From NCBI RefSeq assembly GCF_032391395.1, contig NZ_CP135916.1:1736001-1800000 (forward strand): a DNA stretch of 64,000 bases, given 5' to 3'. The translations under genes and the position numbers were made by a program. The notes under the pieces are model-generated. The model was not told the DNA's origin. It worked only from the letters and a program-made list of their open reading frames with translations, and did not search any database. This document shows positions 41,531 through 51,164 of the stretch, piece by piece (the stretch's first letter is position 1; the number at the start of each line of letters is the position of its first letter). This stretch comes from Sphingomonas sp. Y38-1Y (GTDB lineage Bacteria; Pseudomonadota; Alphaproteobacteria; Sphingomonadales; Sphingomonadaceae).

Positions 41531-43150
41531 TTATGGGGCGCGGCAGAGGCTCTTCGCCACCGCTTCCGCCACCTTGATTCCGTCGACCGCGGCGGAGAGG
41601 ATGCCGCCGGCATAGCCCGCGCCCTCGCCCGCGGGGAACAGGCCGCGGGTGTTCAGGCTCTGGAAGTCGTCGCCACGGGTGAAGCGGACGGGGGAGGAGG
41701 TGCGCGTCTCCACCCCCGTCATGACGACGTCTGGATGGTCGTAATCGGGGATCTGGCGGCCGAACACGGGCAGCGCCTCTCGCATCGCCTCGACCGCGAA
41801 GTCGGGCAGGCACTCGGCAAGGTCGGTCGGGGTCACGCCGGGCTTGTAGGAGGGCACCACCGATCCCAGCGTCGTCGACGGCCGCCGCGCCATGAAGTCG
41901 CCCAGCCGCTGCGCCGGCGCCCGGTAGTTGGAGCCGCCCGCGACGAACGCGCGCTGCTCCCAATGGCGTTGGAGCGCAAGGCCGGCGAGCGGATCGCCCG
42001 GAAAGTCGCGCGCCGGATCGATCGCCACGACGAAGCCCGAGTTGGCGTTGCGCTCGTTTCGCGAATATTGGCTCATGCCGTTGGTAGCGACGCCGCCTTC
42101 CTCCGACGTCGCGGCGACCACCGTCCCGCCCGGGCACATGCAGAAGCTGTAGACGGTGCGCCCGTTCGAGCAGTGATGCGAGATGTGGTACTCGGCCGCG
42201 CCCAGCACCGGATGCCCGGCATTGGCGCCGAAGCGCGCGCGGTCGATCCAGGATTGCGGATGCTCGATGCGGACGCCGATCGAGAAGGGCTTGGCCTCGA
42301 CATGCACGCCCGCCGCGTGAAGCATGCGGAACGTGTCGCGCGCGCTGTGGCCGATCGCCAGCACGACATGCTCGGCCTCCAGATACTCGCCGGTGTGGAG
42401 GTGGAGGCCGCGGACCCGGCGCTCGCCCGACCCGTCGGCTTCGACGTCGATGCCGTCGACGCGCTTCTCGAAGCGATACTCGCCGCCCAGCGCCTCGATC
42501 GTCTCACGCATGCTCTCGACCATCGTCACCAGGCGAAAGGTGCCGATGTGCGGATGCGCCTCGGTCAGGATCTCGGGCGGGGCGCCGGCCTTCACGAACT
42601 CGATCAGCACCTTGCGGTCGAGGTGCCGCGGGTCCTTGATCCGGCTGTAGAGCTTGCCGTCGGAAAAGGTGCCCGCGCCGCCCTCGCCGAACTGGACGTT
42701 CGACTCGGGGTTGAGCACGCTTTTGCGCCACAGCCCCCAGGTGTCCTTGGTCCGCTCGCGCACCACCTTGCCGCGGTCGAGGATGATCGGGCGAAAACCC
42801 ATTTGCGCCAGGATCAGCCCGGCAAACAGCCCGCATGGGCCCGCGCCGATCACCACCGGCCGCGGCGCGTCCGCGGGGGCGGTCGCGACGTGGCGATAAT
42901 GCGTATCCGGCGTCCGCTGGACGTCCCGGTCCTTGCGAAACCGCGCGAGCACCGGTGCCTCGTTCCGGAGCGTCACGTCGACGGTATAGACGAGGAGGAT
43001 GTTCGACTTGTCGCGCGCGTCGTTGCCGCGGCGGACGATCTGGTGGCGCACCACCTCGCGGGGGCTGACGCGCAGCCGCTTGAAGATGGCGGCGAGCAGC
43101 GCTTCGTCGGCGTGGTGCAGGGGCAGGGTCAGGTTGGTCAGGCGCAACAT
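41531..43150 (-). CDS. FAD-dependent dehydrogenase (COG2509 type)
   Basis: This 539-residue flavoprotein belongs to the uncharacterised COG2509 group. An N-terminal domain of about 95 residues (VSPREVVRHQIVRRGNDAR) precedes the FAD motif VVIGAGPCGLFAGLILAQMG, then NVQFGEGGAGTFSDGKLYSR and LAIGHSARDTF. The C-terminal FPAGEGAGYAGGILSAAVDG block is the FAD-closing motif. Its substrate is not known. It converges on the molybdopterin subunit gene with an 11-bp gap and appears to be a stand-alone housekeeping-type gene. Confidence 0.9.
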   Translation of the reverse strand: MLRLTNLTLPLHHADEALLAAIFKRLRVSPREVVRHQIVRRGNDARDKSNILLVYTVDVTLRNEAPVLARFRKDRDVQRTPDTHYRHVATAPADAPRPVVIGAGPCGLFAGLILAQMGFRPIILDRGKVVRERTKDTWGLWRKSVLNPESNVQFGEGGAGTFSDGKLYSRIKDPRHLDRKVLIEFVKAGAPPEILTEAHPHIGTFRLVTMVESMRETIEALGGEYRFEKRVDGIDVEADGSGERRVRGLHLHTGEYLEAEHVVLAIGHSARDTFRMLHAAGVHVEAKPFSIGVRIEHPQSWIDRARFGANAGHPVLGAAEYHISHHCSNGRTVYSFCMCPGGTVVAATSEEGGVATNGMSQYSRNERNANSGFVVAIDPARDFPGDPLAGLALQRHWEQRAFVAGGSNYRAPAQRLGDFMARRPSTTLGSVVPSYKPGVTPTDLAECLPDFAVEAMREALPVFGRQIPDYDHPDVVMTGVETRTSSPVRFTRGDDFQSLNTRGLFPAGEGAGYAGGILSAAVDGIKVAEAVAKSLCRAP

Positions 43151-43206
43151 GCGCCGTCTTTAGCGATCCGAAGCGCCGAGAAACACCGTCCTTCGCACGT
43201 CGCGCG

Positions 43207-43623
43207 TCAGCGGGGGACGGTGGCGATGAACCGCCAGTCCGCTAGCACCGCAAAGCGGTGAGGCTTCGCCAGCCGGACATAGGTGTCGGTGTCGATGATG
43301 CGGCGGAAGTCGGCGAAGGCCGGATAGCGGACGAGCACGATCTCGTCCCAGTCGTCGTCGGTGCCGGATAGGACGCCGGCGGCGCGCGGGCCGGCATAGA
43401 TCAGCTCCGGCACCACCTCGACCTCGGCACAGGCCGCGCGGAAGCCGCCGACATAGCCCTCGTAATAGCCCTGCCGCGCATCGGCGTAGGTTGCCTCGAA
43501 GCCGGCGGGATAGTCCGTCGTGTCGCGAAAGCGCAGCAGGTTGACCATGACGACGGGGCCGTCGCCGATCGCCGCGGCTGCCGCGTCGAGGTTGGCTTCG
43601 GTCAGTTCGAGTTCGTGGGTCAT
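43207..43623 (-). CDS. DUF1330 domain protein
   Basis: This 138-residue cytoplasmic protein has the dimeric alpha-beta barrel DUF1330 pattern: VVMVNLLRFRDTTDYPAGFE at the first strand, then DDWDEIVLVRYPAFADFRRI. The role is unknown; related ferredoxin-like folds include small oxygenases and isomerases. I moved the start to the ATG at 43623 because AAGGAGAT lies 7-8 bp upstream. It is transcribed divergently from a LysR gene 85 bp away, which may regulate it. Confidence 0.85.
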   Translation of the reverse strand: MTHELELTEANLDAAAAAIGDGPVVMVNLLRFRDTTDYPAGFEATYADARQGYYEGYVGGFRAACAEVEVVPELIYAGPRAAGVLSGTDDDWDEIVLVRYPAFADFRRIIDTDTYVRLAKPHRFAVLADWRFIATVPR

Positions 43624-43708
43624 GCCGCATCTCCTTGTTGCCGGTGCGGTATGTCCAACTGCAGCCACGTCGTGTAGCCGGGTCGCTCAACAGGACTGAG
43701 TTGCCATC

Positions 43709-44659
43709 ATGTCAACACCAGCGGGCTTTCAGCGTCTCATCAACCTCTTGCACTTCGCGCGGGTCGCCGAGGCGGGGTCCTTTGCAGAGGCGGCGCGGCG
43801 CGCGGGCACGACCACCTCGGCGCTGTCAAAGGCGGTGTCGCGGTTCGAGCAGGCGCACGGCGTCCGCCTGCTCCATCGCACCACCCACGCGATCTCCCTG
43901 ACCGCAGAGGGCGAGCGGCTGCTGGAGGGAACGCGCGACTTGCTGCGCGAGGCGGAGCGGCTGGAGGCGACGCTCGATCGGGCGGCCGCGAGCGGGGCTG
44001 GGGGCCGCATCCGACTGAGCGCCCCCGCCACGCTGATCCGTGCGCGGCTGGTGCGGCAGCTGCCGGCGCTGCTGCGCGCGAACCCGGACATCGAACTGGA
44101 GATCAAGGTCGACGACGGGACGCTCGACCTGGCGGCAGAGGGGATCGACATCGCGATCCGGTTCGGCGACCTGTCCGGGCAGCCGGGCCTCGTGGCGACG
44201 CCGCTCGGCAGCTTCCCGCATGTGCTCTGCGCGACGCCGCGCTATGTCGAGCTGGTCGGCGAGCCGCGGTCGCCCGCCGACCTGGAGGCGCACCGTCAGA
44301 TCGGCTTTCGCGATCCCGGCAACGGGCGGCTGCTCGCCTGGCAGTTCGCCGATCCCGCGGATGGCCGCGTCGTCCGCCTGCTGCCGCGACCGCGGATCGT
44401 GGTCGAGGATTTGGGAGCGATCTGGTCGATGATGCGCACCGGGCTCGGCCTTGCCTGGGTGCCCGCCTGGGTCGGGCTGATCGAGCTGCGCGCGGGGCGC
44501 GTCGTCGAGCTGCTGCGCGACTGGCGCGTGGCCGAGACGCCGATGCACGCGGTCCGCCTGGAGCGGCGCCAGACCCCCCGCCGCGTCCGCCGCCTGCTCG
44601 ACGACCTGCGCGAAGCGGCGGTCGAGTGGCGGTACGACGCGTCCCCGCCGAGCTCATGA
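43709..44659 (+). CDS. LysR family transcriptional regulator
   Basis: This 316-residue DNA-binding protein has an N-terminal winged helix (about residues 11-70: FAEAARRAGTTTSALSKAVS and LLHRTTHAISLTAEGERLL) and a C-terminal effector domain of the CrgA-like kind (IELEIKVDDGTLDLAAEGID and IAIRFG). The likely target is itself and the divergent DUF1330 gene. The effector is unknown. The 3' end lies 35 bp before a small zinc-ribbon-like gene. Confidence 0.92.
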   Translation: MSTPAGFQRLINLLHFARVAEAGSFAEAARRAGTTTSALSKAVSRFEQAHGVRLLHRTTHAISLTAEGERLLEGTRDLLREAERLEATLDRAAASGAGGRIRLSAPATLIRARLVRQLPALLRANPDIELEIKVDDGTLDLAAEGIDIAIRFGDLSGQPGLVATPLGSFPHVLCATPRYVELVGEPRSPADLEAHRQIGFRDPGNGRLLAWQFADPADGRVVRLLPRPRIVVEDLGAIWSMMRTGLGLAWVPAWVGLIELRAGRVVELLRDWRVAETPMHAVRLERRQTPRRVRRLLDDLREAAVEWRYDASPPSS

Positions 44660-44694
44660 TGACAGCCGATCGGGCGGTCGGCTATTCCCCCTTT

Positions 44695-45003
44695 ATGAAC
44701 GACCCTAATCCGAACCCGTCGTATGGCGCCGGGGCCCCGCCGCGCGGTCACATGGACAGACACGGCCAGAACGACTGGGGATCCGTTCGGTACGACGCCC
44801 GCTTCGACGAATATTGGATCCCCGCCGGCGCGGCCCGGCAATCCTTGTTCTTTTGCCCTTGGTGCGGCGAAGCACTGCCGCCATCGAAGCGCGACGCCTG
44901 GTTCGAAGCCGTCGAAGCGCTCGGGCTCGACCCCTGGAAGGATGAAGTGCCCGAGCCCTTTCGATCCGACGCCTGGTGGCGATCTCGCGACCCTTCGGGC
45001 TGA
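44695..45003 (+). CDS. Small protein with CPWCG motif (DUF6980-like)
   Basis: This 102-residue protein has an N-terminal low-complexity part, then DARFDEYWIP, FFCPWCGEALPPSKRDAWFE and a C-terminal SDAWWRSR. The Cys pair could bind metal with partners elsewhere or be redox-active. It resembles the DUF6980 family as I remember it, with no known function. The start is uncertain: ATG codons at 44656, 44659, 44695 and 44752 are all in frame, and none has a strong ribosome-binding site. Confidence 0.65.
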   Translation: MNDPNPNPSYGAGAPPRGHMDRHGQNDWGSVRYDARFDEYWIPAGAARQSLFFCPWCGEALPPSKRDAWFEAVEALGLDPWKDEVPEPFRSDAWWRSRDPSG

Positions 45004-45017
45004 GCGGCGCTCCGGCT

Positions 45018-45911
45018 TCAGCCGGCAGGCCGCAGCAGTTCGGGAAAGCCGATGCGGTCGAGGAACTGCTCGCGAACGCGATCGATGACGGCGAAGCTGA
45101 CCGCCGAGCCGTCGCTGGCGGGATCGATCATCGTGCGCAGCGGACGCGTGCCGGTAGGCAGGTCGACGATGCGGGCGACGGCGCGCGCGACCTCGCCCGG
45201 ATCTGCGTCGTCGGGGATCGTCGCCGCGAGGGCATCGCGCATTCGGTCGAAGAAGCCGTCCGGATAGCCGGCGGCATAGGTGTCGGCCACGTCGCGGTTC
45301 GCCGGCTCGCCGGCATGGGCGAAGTGATTGGTCCCCTTGGTGAACGCGCCCGGGACCACGATCGCCGTCTCGATCCCGAACGGCGCCAGTTCCTTGGCAT
45401 AGCAGACGGCGAGCGCATCCATCCCCGCCTTGGCAGCGAAATAGGGGCCGAGGAGCGGGGGCACGCCGCCCGCGACGCTGCTGCTCGACACCCAGATGAG
45501 CAAGCCCGCGCCGGCGCCGCGCATGTGCGGCAGCACCGCCTGGTTGACGCGGTGTGTGCCGAGCACGTTGACGTCATAATGCTGCGCGAGCTGCTCCACC
45601 GAAAACGCTCCGGTGGGGCCATAAACCATGTGCCCGGCGTTGTGGACGAGCACGTCGATCCGGCCATGCTCGGCGACGATCGCCTCCACCGCCGCCGCGA
45701 TCGACGCCTCGTCCTGAACGTCGAGGTCGACCGTGCGTAGGTCGATCGCCTCGCGCTTCGCCTGCTCTGCGATCTCGGCGACAGTGGCGGCGTTCTTGCC
45801 CGCCGTCTCGCGCATCGAGGCGTAGGCGGTGTGGCCGGCATGGGCCAAATCGCTGGCGATCAGGCGGCCGAAACCGCTCGACGCACCGGTGACGAGCGCG
45901 ATCTTTGCCAT
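45018..45911 (-). CDS. SDR family oxidoreductase
   Basis: This 297-residue NAD(P)-dependent short-chain dehydrogenase has TGASSGFGRLIASDLAHAG at the N-terminus, DVLVHNAGHM, a Ser in SSSSVAGG and the active-site YFAAK. The C-terminal part is of the classical long type that acts on diverse carbonyls. It is the last of a minus-strand row (SnoaL-like, PaoA-B-C-like, SDR, SDR), 23 bp after the second SDR, so it may act on products of the aldehyde oxidoreductase-like enzyme. Confidence 0.9.
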   Translation of the reverse strand: MAKIALVTGASSGFGRLIASDLAHAGHTAYASMRETAGKNAATVAEIAEQAKREAIDLRTVDLDVQDEASIAAAVEAIVAEHGRIDVLVHNAGHMVYGPTGAFSVEQLAQHYDVNVLGTHRVNQAVLPHMRGAGAGLLIWVSSSSVAGGVPPLLGPYFAAKAGMDALAVCYAKELAPFGIETAIVVPGAFTKGTNHFAHAGEPANRDVADTYAAGYPDGFFDRMRDALAATIPDDADPGEVARAVARIVDLPTGTRPLRTMIDPASDGSAVSFAVIDRVREQFLDRIGFPELLRPAG

Positions 45912-45934
45912 AATAGACCTCCCTGAAACCGACG

Positions 45935-46699
45935 TCAGTCGTGCCCGGTCTCGGTCGCCGGCGTGTTGAGCGCCGCCAGCGCCTTGTCGAAGCGGCCCTC
46001 GCGCTCGGCATCGCGCAGGAAGCCGACGCGCTGCACCAGGATCTCGCTCGGGGTCGGCGTCTGGCCGAACAGCGTCATCACCTCGTCGATGAAGTCGGTA
46101 AGCGGCAGATAGCCCTCGCGCGTTTCCTGGCCGGGGGTCAGGCCCGTCTGTACCGCGGGCGGCACCAGCTCGATCACCTCTACCCGCCCTGCCAGGACCT
46201 GGCGCAGAGACACGGTATAGGAATGGATTGCCGCCTTGGTCGCGTTGTAGGTCGGCGTGGCGACCAGCGGCACGAACGCGAGCCCGGAACTGACGTTCAC
46301 GATCGCCGCGTCGAGCTGCTTCGCCAGATGGTCGATCAGCGCGTCGATCAGCCGGATCGGGCCGAGCAGGTTGGTGGTGATCGTCGCCTCGGCATCGGAA
46401 AGGTCGCGCGACCGGCCGAGCGGTTCGGGCCGCATGATGCCGGCATTGTTGATGAGTATGTTGACGTCGGGATGCTCGGCGATCAGCCGCTGCGCGAAGT
46501 CGGCGATCCCATCGGCGCTGGCCACGTCGAGTTCGATGCCGTGGATATCGCTACGCCCGCCGATCGTCTCCTCCAGCGCCGCCCGCCGCCTTCCGGCGAC
46601 GATGACCTTGTTGCCGGCATCGGCGAAGCGGTGCGCCAGCGCCTGGCCGATGCCGGAGCCGCCGCCGGTGATGAGGATGGTGTTGCCGCTGTTCTTCAT
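45935..46699 (-). CDS. SDR family oxidoreductase (DltE-like)
   Basis: This 254-residue short-chain dehydrogenase has ILITGGGSGIGQALAHRFAD, ILINNAGIMRPE, VNVSSGLAFVP and the catalytic YNATKAAIHSYT. The overall pattern resembles the DltE-type oxidoreductases seen next to LysR or AraC regulators. The substrate is unknown. It lies 30 bp after the PaoC-like gene and 23 bp before another SDR gene, all on the minus strand. Confidence 0.9.
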   Translation of the reverse strand: MKNSGNTILITGGGSGIGQALAHRFADAGNKVIVAGRRRAALEETIGGRSDIHGIELDVASADGIADFAQRLIAEHPDVNILINNAGIMRPEPLGRSRDLSDAEATITTNLLGPIRLIDALIDHLAKQLDAAIVNVSSGLAFVPLVATPTYNATKAAIHSYTVSLRQVLAGRVEVIELVPPAVQTGLTPGQETREGYLPLTDFIDEVMTLFGQTPTPSEILVQRVGFLRDAEREGRFDKALAALNTPATETGHD

Positions 46700-46729
46700 C
46701 GATCGTCCTTTTCGGGCTCGCGGCCAGCG

Positions 46730-48949
46730 TCAGTCCGGCAGGCCGGGGAGCAGCTTGTCGAGCGTGATGGGAAAGTCGCGGACGCGGACGCCGGTCGCGT
46801 TGTAGATCGCGTTGGCGACCGCCGCGCCCGCGCCGCAGGTGCCGAGCTCGCCGACGCCCTTGATCATCAGCGGATTGGCGAGCGGATCGCGCTCGTCGAG
46901 GAACAGCACGTCGATCGCGGGAATGTCGGCGTGGACGGGGACATGATATTCGCCCAGGTCGCGGTTCACGACCTTGCCCGTGCGCGGATCGTGGATCAGC
47001 TCCTCGGTCAGCGCGGCGCCGATGCCGAAAACGATGCCGCCGATCGCCTGCGAGGTCGCCGTCCTGGGGTTGAGAATGCGCCCCGCGGCGAACACGCTGT
47101 TCCACCGCGACAGCCGCGTCTCGCCGGTCACGGCATTGACCCGCACCTCGCAGAAATGGGCGCCATACGCGGTCTGGTCGTATTTGGCGTTGCTCTCGCC
47201 CGGCTCGACATTGCCCTCGACGCTCATGCCCTCGCCGACCAGTTCGGCGATCGGATAGCGTTCGCCGCGGACGATCAGCGCATCATCGGCAAAGGTCGCC
47301 TCGTTGACGTCGATGCCCACCGCCGCGATCAGCGCCGCGCGCAGCTTTTCGCAGGCGGCATAGACCGCCGAGCCTGCGGTCGCCGCGCCCCAGCTCCCGC
47401 CCGAGCCGGCACTGCGCGGATCGTCCGTGTCGCCAAGGCGTACCTCGATCCGGTCGATCGACACGCCGAGCAGGTCGGCGACGATCTGCGTCAGGATCGT
47501 GTAGGTGCCGGTACCGATATCGGTCATCTCGCTCTCGACGACGACCCGGCCGCCGGCGCCGATCGACACGCGGGCGGCGGTCGGGCCGAACAGGTTGCCG
47601 CGCGAGGAAGCTGCCATACCGTGCCCGATCAGCCATTCGCCGTCGCGCGTCGCGCCCGGCACGCGGTTGCGCGCGTCCCAGCCGAACCGCTCGGCGCCGG
47701 TCCGCATGCAATCGACCAGCGCCCGGGTGGAGAACGGCTTGCCTTCCTCGGGGTGCGTCAATGGCTCGTTGAGGATGCGCAATTCGATCGGGTCGACGCC
47801 CAGCCGCTCGGCAAGCTCGTCGACCGCGCATTCCAGCGCGAGCTGGCCCGCGGCTTCGCCGGGCGCGCGCATCGACACGCCGAGCAGCTTGTTCACGCGC
47901 ACGACCTTGTGGTCGACCACGCGATTGGCGCCGGCATAGAGCGAGTGGGTCGCGATCCCTGCGGGCTCGAAGAACATCTCGCCTTCGAGCTGGTCGGTGA
48001 TCGTCTCGTGCCCGATCGCGGTCAGCTTGCCCGCGGCGTCGGCACCCAGCCGCAGCCGCTGGTGCGTCGCGGGGCGGCGGCCGGTGGTTTCGATGACGTT
48101 CTGGCGCGTCATCGCGACCTTGACCGGGCGGCCGATCTGCTGCGCCGCAATCGCTGCCGCGACGGCCTCCGGCATCAGCCCCAGCTTGCCGCCGAACCCG
48201 CCGCCGACGAAGGGCGAGCAGATGCGGACCTTGTCGGCTTCGATGCCGAGCACCGTGGCGAGCTGATCGCGCGACGTGACGGGCGACTGGTAGGAGGCGT
48301 GGAGGGTCAGCCGGTCGCCCTCCCACACCGCTATCGCCGCGTGCGGCTCCATTGCGGAGTGGCTGTGGCTGGGCGTCGTCCAGATCGCATCGACGCTCGC
48401 CTTGGCCTCAGCCATCGCGGCATCGACGTCGCCCTGTTCGGTGTGGATCAGGAACAGGCCGAAGATGTCGTTGGTCGGCGGTTCGGCCGTGTCCAGCGCC
48501 GCTTCCATGTCGAAGACGCCGGGTTCCGCCGCATGCTCGATGCCGATGCAGAGGGCAGCGGCGCGGGCCTGTTCGAAGCTCTCGGCGACGACGACGCCGA
48601 TCGGCTGGCCGAAATAGGCGACGTCCTCGACCCCTTGCACGGGGGCTTCCGCACCGGCGAAGTCGCCGCCATTGCGGGTCAGTCGCTCGTCGGTGACGAT
48701 CGCGATGACGCCCGCCATCGTGCTCGCCGCATCGGTGTCGAGCCGCGTGATCCGCCCCTTGCCGATCGGCGCGCGAAGCAGGAAACCGTGCGCCAGGCGG
48801 TCGGGGAAATGCTCGGCGGCATAGCGCGCCCGGCCGGCGATCTTCAGCGGGCCGTCGACGCGGGCGACGGGCTTGCCGACAAGGGGCGCGGCCGCCGTGT
48901 CGAGCAGGCTCTGCTCGAACGGGGCATCCATCTTGATCGTCGCCTTCAT
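46730..48949 (-). CDS. paoC: Molybdopterin subunit of PaoABC-like aldehyde oxidoreductase
   Basis: This is the 739-residue catalytic subunit of a xanthine-oxidase-family enzyme. After [20 protein letters not shown] it shows [38 protein letters not shown], and the C-terminal [20 protein letters not shown] with the catalytic Glu. In E. coli PaoABC the enzyme detoxifies aromatic aldehydes in the periplasm using a Tat signal on PaoA. No clear signal is visible on any of the three subunits here, so this one may be cytoplasmic. The ATGA overlap with the FAD gene fixes the start. Confidence 0.92.
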   Translation of the reverse strand: MKATIKMDAPFEQSLLDTAAAPLVGKPVARVDGPLKIAGRARYAAEHFPDRLAHGFLLRAPIGKGRITRLDTDAASTMAGVIAIVTDERLTRNGGDFAGAEAPVQGVEDVAYFGQPIGVVVAESFEQARAAALCIGIEHAAEPGVFDMEAALDTAEPPTNDIFGLFLIHTEQGDVDAAMAEAKASVDAIWTTPSHSHSAMEPHAAIAVWEGDRLTLHASYQSPVTSRDQLATVLGIEADKVRICSPFVGGGFGGKLGLMPEAVAAAIAAQQIGRPVKVAMTRQNVIETTGRRPATHQRLRLGADAAGKLTAIGHETITDQLEGEMFFEPAGIATHSLYAGANRVVDHKVVRVNKLLGVSMRAPGEAAGQLALECAVDELAERLGVDPIELRILNEPLTHPEEGKPFSTRALVDCMRTGAERFGWDARNRVPGATRDGEWLIGHGMAASSRGNLFGPTAARVSIGAGGRVVVESEMTDIGTGTYTILTQIVADLLGVSIDRIEVRLGDTDDPRSAGSGGSWGAATAGSAVYAACEKLRAALIAAVGIDVNEATFADDALIVRGERYPIAELVGEGMSVEGNVEPGESNAKYDQTAYGAHFCEVRVNAVTGETRLSRWNSVFAAGRILNPRTATSQAIGGIVFGIGAALTEELIHDPRTGKVVNRDLGEYHVPVHADIPAIDVLFLDERDPLANPLMIKGVGELGTCGAGAAVANAIYNATGVRVRDFPITLDKLLPGLPD

Positions 48950-49938
48950 GCCCGGGTCTCCTCCGTCAGCGCGGTCAGGGCGGCGGCGAGCGTCCGCCTG
49001 AACAGGGGCAGCTTGAAATCGTTGCTGCCGCTCCCGCGAGCGCCGGTCAGCACGGCATCGGCGACGCGCGCGAACAGGCCCGCGCCGGGTGCCTGACCGA
49101 CGAGCAGCGTCTCCGCCGCGCGGTCGCGCCAGGGCATGGTGCCGATCCCGCCGAACGCGAGCGCGGCGTGGCTGATGCGGCCATTCTCGACCGCGACGAT
49201 GCCGGCGACCGACACCAGCGCAAAGGCATAGGAGGCGCGGTCGCGGACCTTGCGATAGCTTTGCCGGCCGGGCGGGGGCGGGGGCAGCGTCACCGCGGTG
49301 ATGAGTTCGCCCGCGCCGAGCTGCGTCTCCAGATGCGGCGTGTCGCCCGGCAGGCGATAAAGCTCGTCGAGCGTCAGCGAGCGCCGTTCGCCCGCCGGTC
49401 CGGTCGTCTCGACCACGGCGCCCAGCGCACGCATCGCCACCGCCATGTCGGACGGGTGCGAGGCGATGCACGCCTCCGAAGTGCCGACGATCGCCATGAT
49501 CCGGTTGACGCCGCCGATCGCGCTGCACCCCGACCCCGGCTCACGCTTGTTGCAGGGGGTGGCAGGGTCGTAGAAATAGAAGCAGCGCGTCCGCTGGAGC
49601 AGATTGCCCGCGGTCGTCGCCTTGTTGCGAAGCTGCGCCGACGCGCCCGCCAGGATCGCGCGCGAGAGCACGGGATAGCGGGCGCGCACGCGGCGGTCGG
49701 CGGCAAGCTCGGCATTGGTGACGAGCGCACCGATGCGAAGGCCGCCCTCCGCCGTCTCCTCGATCACGCGGAGGTCGAGGCTGCCGATATCGACCAGGTG
49801 GCGGGGCCGCTCGATGCCGAGCTTCATCAGGTCGAGCAGGTTGGTGCCGCCCGCGATGAAACGCGCGGCGGGACGCTCGCGCGCGGCGCCGAGCGCGTCC
49901 ACGATCGAGGCGGGGCGGGCATAGTCGAACGCGATCAT
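48946..49938 (-). CDS. paoB: FAD (and 4Fe-4S) subunit of PaoABC-like aldehyde oxidoreductase
   Basis: This 330-residue subunit passes electrons from the Fe-S clusters to FAD. The FAD site is [17 protein letters not shown] and [16 protein letters not shown] Cys-rich insert, Cys 119, 129 and 138 with a fourth candidate at 157 ([14 protein letters not shown] and GSGCSAIGG), matches the extra [4Fe-4S] cluster of E. coli PaoB, which most xanthine dehydrogenase FAD subunits lack. The start at 49938 overlaps the 2Fe-2S gene by 4 bp. Confidence 0.92.
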   Translation of the reverse strand: MIAFDYARPASIVDALGAARERPAARFIAGGTNLLDLMKLGIERPRHLVDIGSLDLRVIEETAEGGLRIGALVTNAELAADRRVRARYPVLSRAILAGASAQLRNKATTAGNLLQRTRCFYFYDPATPCNKREPGSGCSAIGGVNRIMAIVGTSEACIASHPSDMAVAMRALGAVVETTGPAGERRSLTLDELYRLPGDTPHLETQLGAGELITAVTLPPPPPGRQSYRKVRDRASYAFALVSVAGIVAVENGRISHAALAFGGIGTMPWRDRAAETLLVGQAPGAGLFARVADAVLTGARGSGSNDFKLPLFRRTLAAALTALTEETRA

Positions 49939-50510
49939 GCCGCGGCCTCCGCCCGGTCGCGCGCCACGCTCGCGATCGCCTCGACGATGTGCGGATAGGC
50001 GGCGCAGCGGCACAGGTTGCCGCTCATCCGCTCGCGGATCTGCTCGGTGTCGGCGACGGCGGGCGCGTCCAGGTCGTCGCTGACATGGCTGGGCCAGCCC
50101 GCCTCGATCTCGCCGAGCATCCCCATCGCCGAACAGATCTGGCCGGGCGTGCAATAGCCGCACTGGAACCCGTCCGCCGCGACGAACGCGGCCTGCAGGG
50201 GGTGCAGCGCCTCCGGCGTGCCGATCCCCTCGATCGTGGTGATCGCGTCGCCCTGATGCATCAGCGCCAGGCTGAGGCAGCTGTTGATCCGCCGCCCATC
50301 GACCAGCACCGTGCACGCGCCGCACTGGCCATGGTCGCAGCCCTTCTTGGTGCCCGTCAGGTGCAGATGCTCGCGCAGCGCGTCGAGCAGAGTCACGCGC
50401 GCATCGATCGTCAGCCGATGCTCGGCGCCGTTGATCGTCAGCGCCAGTTCGGTGGTGGCGTTCGCCTCGATCCAGTCCACAAGCCCTCCCTTGGTCCGGT
50501 TTCCCGACAT
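49935..50510 (-). CDS. paoA: 2Fe-2S subunit of PaoABC-like aldehyde oxidoreductase
   Basis: This 191-residue subunit holds two [2Fe-2S] clusters. The first uses Cys 58, 63, 66 and 78 ([16 protein letters not shown]). The second uses Cys 117, 120, 167 and 169 (CGYCTPGQ and LCRCA). The ATG at 50510 has GAGGGG upstream, giving MSGNRTKGG. Unlike E. coli PaoA no twin-Arg signal is seen; a longer open frame upstream does not supply one. It is translated first of the three subunits and coupled to the FAD subunit by an ATGA overlap. Confidence 0.92.
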   Translation of the reverse strand: MSGNRTKGGLVDWIEANATTELALTINGAEHRLTIDARVTLLDALREHLHLTGTKKGCDHGQCGACTVLVDGRRINSCLSLALMHQGDAITTIEGIGTPEALHPLQAAFVAADGFQCGYCTPGQICSAMGMLGEIEAGWPSHVSDDLDAPAVADTEQIRERMSGNLCRCAAYPHIVEAIASVARDRAEAAA

Positions 50511-50580
50511 ATCGCCCCTCGTCCCCGCCGGTTGCGCGCCGATTTGTCGGCCCAGCGGGGACGGTGAGGAGATGATCGCG

Positions 50581-51075
50581 TCAGTCGCGCCTGCCGGGCG
50601 GAACCGGCTTGGCCAGCGCCGCGCTGAATGCGGCATTGTCGAGGAAGGCGGTGACCGCGACGACGCGGTCGCCCTTGACCGTCATGATCCAGAGGTAGCT
50701 GTTGCGATAGGTCGAGCCGTCGGCCATCGGCGCGCTCCCGTCCCAATGGACGATGACGTCGTCGCCATCGGTCCAGATCCGCCGCACCACCGGCGTGAGC
50801 GGCCCGGCGAGCCGTGCGCGCAGCGGCTGCGACGTGGCGTCGAGCAGCGCTTGGCGCGAGCGATAGGTGGTGGCGACCGCCGGATCCTGTCCGGTGATGT
50901 GCCAGGTCGCATCGTCGGCGAGCAGGCTGAAGATGTCGGCCTCCCCCTTGGCCCAGCGGGCAAAGGCGCTCTCGATCAGCGTGCGGTTGGTGGCCTGATC
51001 GACGGGTGGTTGTTGAACGACGGGCGCGGGCAGCAACAATGCCGCGGCGACGAACAGGTTGGTGGTCGGTAGCAA
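50581..51075 (-). CDS. SnoaL/NTF2-like exported protein
   Basis: This 164-residue protein has a hydrophobic N-terminus ([15 protein letters not shown]) suggesting export, then the NTF2-like fold: [30 protein letters not shown] and [13 protein letters not shown]. Such proteins serve as small isomerases, hydrolases or binding proteins; the role here is unknown. I place the start at the TTG at 51075, 8 bp after GGAG, because it begins the signal peptide; no ATG fits. It lies 70 bp before the PaoA-like gene on the same strand. Confidence 0.75.
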   Translation of the reverse strand: MLPTTNLFVAAALLLPAPVVQQPPVDQATNRTLIESAFARWAKGEADIFSLLADDATWHITGQDPAVATTYRSRQALLDATSQPLRARLAGPLTPVVRRIWTDGDDVIVHWDGSAPMADGSTYRNSYLWIMTVKGDRVVAVTAFLDNAAFSAALAKPVPPGRRD

Positions 51076-51164
51076 ATCGGATTCTCCGGCTGGTCGCCCG
51101 GCATAACCCGTCGCCCGCGTGCCGGTTCGTCGCCGAAATGTCGCCGCTGCACGGACGCCGCCGG

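Noticed and set aside
40229..43261. A 1010-codon plus-strand open frame across the IorB-like gene and the FAD protein gene
   Set aside because: It is a shadow of two real genes in another frame and strand, with no ribosome-binding site or recognised domain.
45941..49096. A 1051-codon open frame on the plus strand opposite the SDR and molybdopterin subunit genes
   Set aside because: It spans two genes on the other strand, has no family pattern and shows the low-complexity Arg/Asp/Gly composition of shadow frames.
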